Assembly: GCA_018266965.1 (NCBI GenBank)
Contig: JAFDZJ010000104.1
Coordinates: 1 to 9,589, forward strand
Length of the DNA stretch: 9,589 nucleotides
Source of the DNA: Bacteroidota bacterium
GTDB lineage: Bacteria > Bacteroidota > Bacteroidia > Flavobacteriales > Weeksellaceae
Direction: 5' to 3'
The notes under the pieces are model-generated. The model was given only the letters and a program-made list of their open reading frames with translations, had not been told where the DNA came from and ran no database searches. Within the stretch, counting starts at the first letter, position 1, and every line of letters starts with the position of its first letter. Of the stretch, positions 6,925-9,589 are shown in pieces. The position numbers and the translations under genes were made by a program.

Positions 6925-7686
6925 ATGATTACAATTACACGAGAAAATAATATGGCGTTAATGGCAAGGTATCCCGACAATTACTTTGACCTTGCAATCG
7001 TTGACCCACCTTACGGAATTTTGAATAAAACCAAAAGAGGTGGCGACCACAAATTTAATATGGATGAATACAGTCAATGGGACGTAAAACCCAATGACGA
7101 ATATTTTAATGAACTCTTTCGTGTTTCAAAAAATCAAATTATTTGGGGCGGTAATTATTTCGGACAACTTTGGGCAAGAAGTGAATACAATAAAGGTTTT
7201 ATTATTTGGGATAAAAAACAACCCGAAACGCTAAATAATTTTTCAATGGCTGAAATGGCTTGGAGTTCCTTAGACAAGCCTTCAAAAATTTTCGAGTTCA
7301 GCGTAAGAAAAAACAGAAATAAAATTCACCCGACACAAAAACCTGTTGAACTCTATGAATGGCTTTTGAAAATGTACGCCAATCAAGGCGACAAAATTTT
7401 AGACACGCATTTGGGAAGCGGAACTATTGCGATTGCTTGTTACAATGCAGGTTTGAGTTTAACGGCTTGTGAAATCAGCGAAACATATTATTTGAGTGCA
7501 TTAGAAAAAATCAAAGAAGTTGTTCCAAAAACTGCAATTCACACTAACGATTTAGAAGCGTTTGCTTTGACTTTTCATGAACAAAAAACATCAAAAAACG
7601 GACTTCATAAATTGTACAAAGAACAAGTTGAACAACTGAGGCTATTTAAGGAAAGTCGTGCTGAATATTATGCAATAGAGAAATGA
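6925..7686 (+). CDS. Beta-class amino DNA methyltransferase (N6-adenine or N4-cytosine)
   Basis: This 253-residue protein has motif IV DPPY at 27-30 near the N terminus and HPTQKP (135-140) plus motif I DTHLGSGT (160-167) near the C terminus. This circular order is characteristic of beta-class enzymes. E183 in ACEIS is the expected acidic residue that holds the SAM ribose. The segment between motifs (about 40-130) is short, as in compact methyltransferases, and probably contains the target-recognition part. DPPY favours adenine N6 over cytosine N4 but does not prove it. It starts 8 nt after the endonuclease stop. With the C5 enzyme upstream it would methylate the other strand of an asymmetric site. 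It is the only apparently intact methyltransferase of this operon. Confidence 0.88.
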   Translation: MITITRENNMALMARYPDNYFDLAIVDPPYGILNKTKRGGDHKFNMDEYSQWDVKPNDEYFNELFRVSKNQIIWGGNYFGQLWARSEYNKGFIIWDKKQPETLNNFSMAEMAWSSLDKPSKIFEFSVRKNRNKIHPTQKPVELYEWLLKMYANQGDKILDTHLGSGTIAIACYNAGLSLTACEISETYYLSALEKIKEVVPKTAIHTNDLEAFALTFHEQKTSKNGLHKLYKEQVEQLRLFKESRAEYYAIEK

Positions 7687-7701
7687 AGAAAGTAAAGCTA
7701 A

Positions 7702-9480
7702 ATGAGAATTGACATACATACACATACGAAGAAAATAAAACAAGGCGATTCTGAAAATCGCAACATAGATGTTGATAGATTTACGGAAATCATCAAAGAA
7801 ACTGATGTCAAAATTTTAGCAATAACCAATCATAATCATTTTGATCTTGAACAATACAATCAATTTAAAACTAGCGTTGAGGGTATTTGTCAAATATGGA
7901 CAGGTATAGAGCTTGACATACTTGAAGAAGAGCGTAAAGCACATTTAATTGTAATTGTAAATCCTAAAAACGCAGAAGCGTTTAGTGAAAAAGTAAATGA
8001 AGTTATCGGCATCACTTCTGCCGATAGTTTTACAATCAGTATTGATGATGTAGTGAGTAATTTCGACAATCTTGATGCAATCTTTATTGCTCATTACCAC
8101 TCAAAGAAACCAAATTTGGCAGACAAAGACGTTGAAAAACTTGAAAGATTAGTTTCCAATAAAAAAAGAGTTTTGAAAGAGGCTTCAAATTCCATTTCAG
8201 CAGGTATATACATAAATCACGGACACAATTCTATTCACGGTTCAGACGTTCAGAATTGGAACGACTATGCCAGTAATTCTCAAAATTTGCCCGAGCTAAG
8301 ATTGCCCGTAGAAAGTTTTGAACAATTTTGTTTACTGTTGGACAAAGATAATGAAAAAATCAAAACAATTCTTGACCAGAAAACAAAAGAAACTATTCAA
8401 ATAAATCCGTTTAATAGTGCTGCAGAAATAATGGATATTGATATTTACAATGATATAAATATTCTGTTTGGCTCAAAAGGAACAGGAAAAACAGATATTT
8501 TAAAAGCACTGTCAAAATACTATAATGGCAAAGGGTTCAAAACCGAAGTATATGAATCTAATTCTAAAAAAATAGATGATGTTTTTGACCTCAAAGGCAC
8601 TCAATTACAAATTGATACGGAGAAATTGGGAATTGATGATTGCTCCATAGAATTAGCTTCGTTAAGAAACGCTACTGAAAAAGAAATAACGAGTTTATCA
8701 AAATACAAACTTTACTATTCAGCAGATGCAACAAACAAAATCTCAAAAAATAATAAGATTGATAAATTCACAACTTTTGATGAAAATTCATCTAAGCGAA
8801 GGTTTGAAGAAGTAAAAAATAATTTGAAAAAATTTCAGGAGATCAAAGCATATTATGTTCCAAATGAAAAATTGAAAGAAATTATTGGTGAAGACCTTTT
8901 GAATGAATTAGACAGCGTTGTTAATAAAATTTTAGAGAAAATAAATTCTGAATCAGGTAAAAGATTTACTGATTACAAAAGCATTAGCTTCTTTAATAAA
9001 TTAGTAAAATTTTTCGTAACCGAAATTTCAAAAAAAACAGGGCAACCAGAAAAACCAACAAAAACAGGCTTCTCTGAGTATGCAAGCAATAGAATTGCTA
9101 TTGAAAATGATGTAAAGAAAATTCTTGAAAATATTTCTAAAACAGTCAATCCAATTATTGAAGAAGTTGGCAATTTGGGCGACAAGGGTAAATTGTATTG
9201 CAAAACCAACTTATTAATTCAAAATGGGAAAATAACAGATGCTAAATATAAGCATGTTACCAATACAACGAAAACACCACAAAAACTAGTTGCTTCTCAA
9301 ATAGAACTCATTTTAAAACACATTTACACTAATACTCTATTTGAAAAAATTGATGAATTGAAAAACATTGAAAGCGGTGATACAGTTTCATCAATCAACG
9401 ATTTATTACTTTTTCATAAACACTTCACATTAGACGGTGATATTTATACGCCTTCAAATGGTGAAGGCAGATTCAACTAG
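7702..9480 (+). CDS. PHP phosphoesterase-P-loop ATPase fusion, truncated at its 3' end
   Basis: The 592-residue product begins with a PHP-type metal-dependent phosphoesterase domain (about 1-210). Candidate ligands are H6 and H8 (IHTHT), N43/H44 (ITNHNHFD), E70 (TGIELDI), H81, H131/H133 (IAHYHS) and D182 (HGSD). A Walker A motif follows (GSKGTGKTD, 257-265) within an SMC/ABC-like ATPase whose helical middle (about 350-560) is probably coiled-coil. The frame ends in TPSNGE then GRFN. The SNGE looks like the start of the ABC-type signature, while Walker B and the rest of the ATPase core are missing. The last codons coincide with the end of an IS30 element, so the protein is probably an insertion-truncated version of a longer PHP-ATPase (TrlF-like proteins are a comparison). 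It lies 15 nt after the methyltransferase and may be a defence accessory; its substrate is unknown. Confidence 0.75.
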   Translation: MRIDIHTHTKKIKQGDSENRNIDVDRFTEIIKETDVKILAITNHNHFDLEQYNQFKTSVEGICQIWTGIELDILEEERKAHLIVIVNPKNAEAFSEKVNEVIGITSADSFTISIDDVVSNFDNLDAIFIAHYHSKKPNLADKDVEKLERLVSNKKRVLKEASNSISAGIYINHGHNSIHGSDVQNWNDYASNSQNLPELRLPVESFEQFCLLLDKDNEKIKTILDQKTKETIQINPFNSAAEIMDIDIYNDINILFGSKGTGKTDILKALSKYYNGKGFKTEVYESNSKKIDDVFDLKGTQLQIDTEKLGIDDCSIELASLRNATEKEITSLSKYKLYYSADATNKISKNNKIDKFTTFDENSSKRRFEEVKNNLKKFQEIKAYYVPNEKLKEIIGEDLLNELDSVVNKILEKINSESGKRFTDYKSISFFNKLVKFFVTEISKKTGQPEKPTKTGFSEYASNRIAIENDVKKILENISKTVNPIIEEVGNLGDKGKLYCKTNLLIQNGKITDAKYKHVTNTTKTPQKLVASQIELILKHIYTNTLFEKIDELKNIESGDTVSSINDLLLFHKHFTLDGDIYTPSNGEGRFN

Positions 9481-9589
9481 CAAGTGCAATTTCATTTACA
9501 AATTTAAAAAATAATTTTTTTGGTTCTTCAAAATTTAAGGTTAATCTTGGTCTTCGGTTAATTTTATATTGATATTGTTTGATTTTTTC
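9464..9589 (-). mobile_element. IS30-family insertion sequence, end of element (partial)
   Basis: The right edge carries the 3' end of an IS30-family transposase on the minus strand, plus a short non-coding end that should contain the terminal inverted repeat. The boundary near 9464 is an estimate, based on where the PHP-ATPase frame stops looking like its family (after SNGE). The other end and target duplication lie outside the window. Confidence 0.65.
9473..9589 (-). CDS. IS30-family transposase, C-terminal fragment (continues beyond window)
   Basis: The reverse complement of the last 117 bases is open from the edge to a TGA at 9475-9473 and encodes 38 residues containing INRRPRLTLNFEEPKKLFF. 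This is the conserved C-terminal block of IS30-type DDE transposases (NxRPRxxLxxxxPxxxF). The rest of the gene, including the catalytic DDE triad, is outside the window. It overlaps the end of the PHP-ATPase reading frame by 8 nt on the opposite strand, which supports insertion into that gene. Confidence 0.82.
   Translation of the reverse strand, partial: EKIKQYQYKINRRPRLTLNFEEPKKLFFKFVNEIALAS

Overview
The window is AT-rich DNA, most likely from a member of the Bacteroidota. Supporting this are the codon and amino-acid style, the weak or absent Shine-Dalgarno sequences, a Bacteroidota-type promoter (TTTG, 19 nt, TACTTTTG) in front of the regulator gene at 4082, and an IS30-family transposase tail at the right edge. 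All genes except that transposase read on the + strand. The content is accessory: two adjacent DNA-modification/defence operons separated by about 525 bp of hairpin-rich non-coding DNA.

Module 1 (1-3555) is a tightly packed operon. In order it encodes the C-terminal part of a histidine-kinase-like GHKL ATPase (5' end outside the window), a receiver-domain response regulator with a charged helical tail and no DNA-binding domain, a small HNH endonuclease, and an Eco57I/TaqI-like gamma-class adenine-N6 DNA methyltransferase with a C-terminal specificity region. Junctions are a 1-nt overlap, a 2-nt gap and a 0-nt gap. The HNH nuclease plus methyltransferase look like a restriction-modification pair. 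The ATPase and receiver look like a two-component signalling pair attached to it. I do not recognise this four-gene combination as a named system, and it is the best candidate here for something undescribed.

The spacer (3556-4081) carries three long imperfect inverted repeats, four copies of the octamer SCCAACGC, and at its right end the promoter and a candidate operator for module 2.

Module 2 (4082-9480) is a type IIS-like restriction-modification operon. It encodes a small XRE/C-protein-like regulator, a cytosine-C5 methyltransferase broken by two tandem in-frame stop codons, an AlwI-like PD-(D/E)xK restriction endonuclease, and a beta-class amino methyltransferase. A PHP-phosphoesterase/P-loop ATPase fusion follows. 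Two methyltransferases with one endonuclease fit an enzyme that recognises an asymmetric site. The last gene ends at its apparent ABC-type signature motif, exactly where an IS30-family element begins on the - strand, so it looks truncated by insertion. The C5 methyltransferase break and the IS truncation together suggest that module 2 is decaying or has been rewired.
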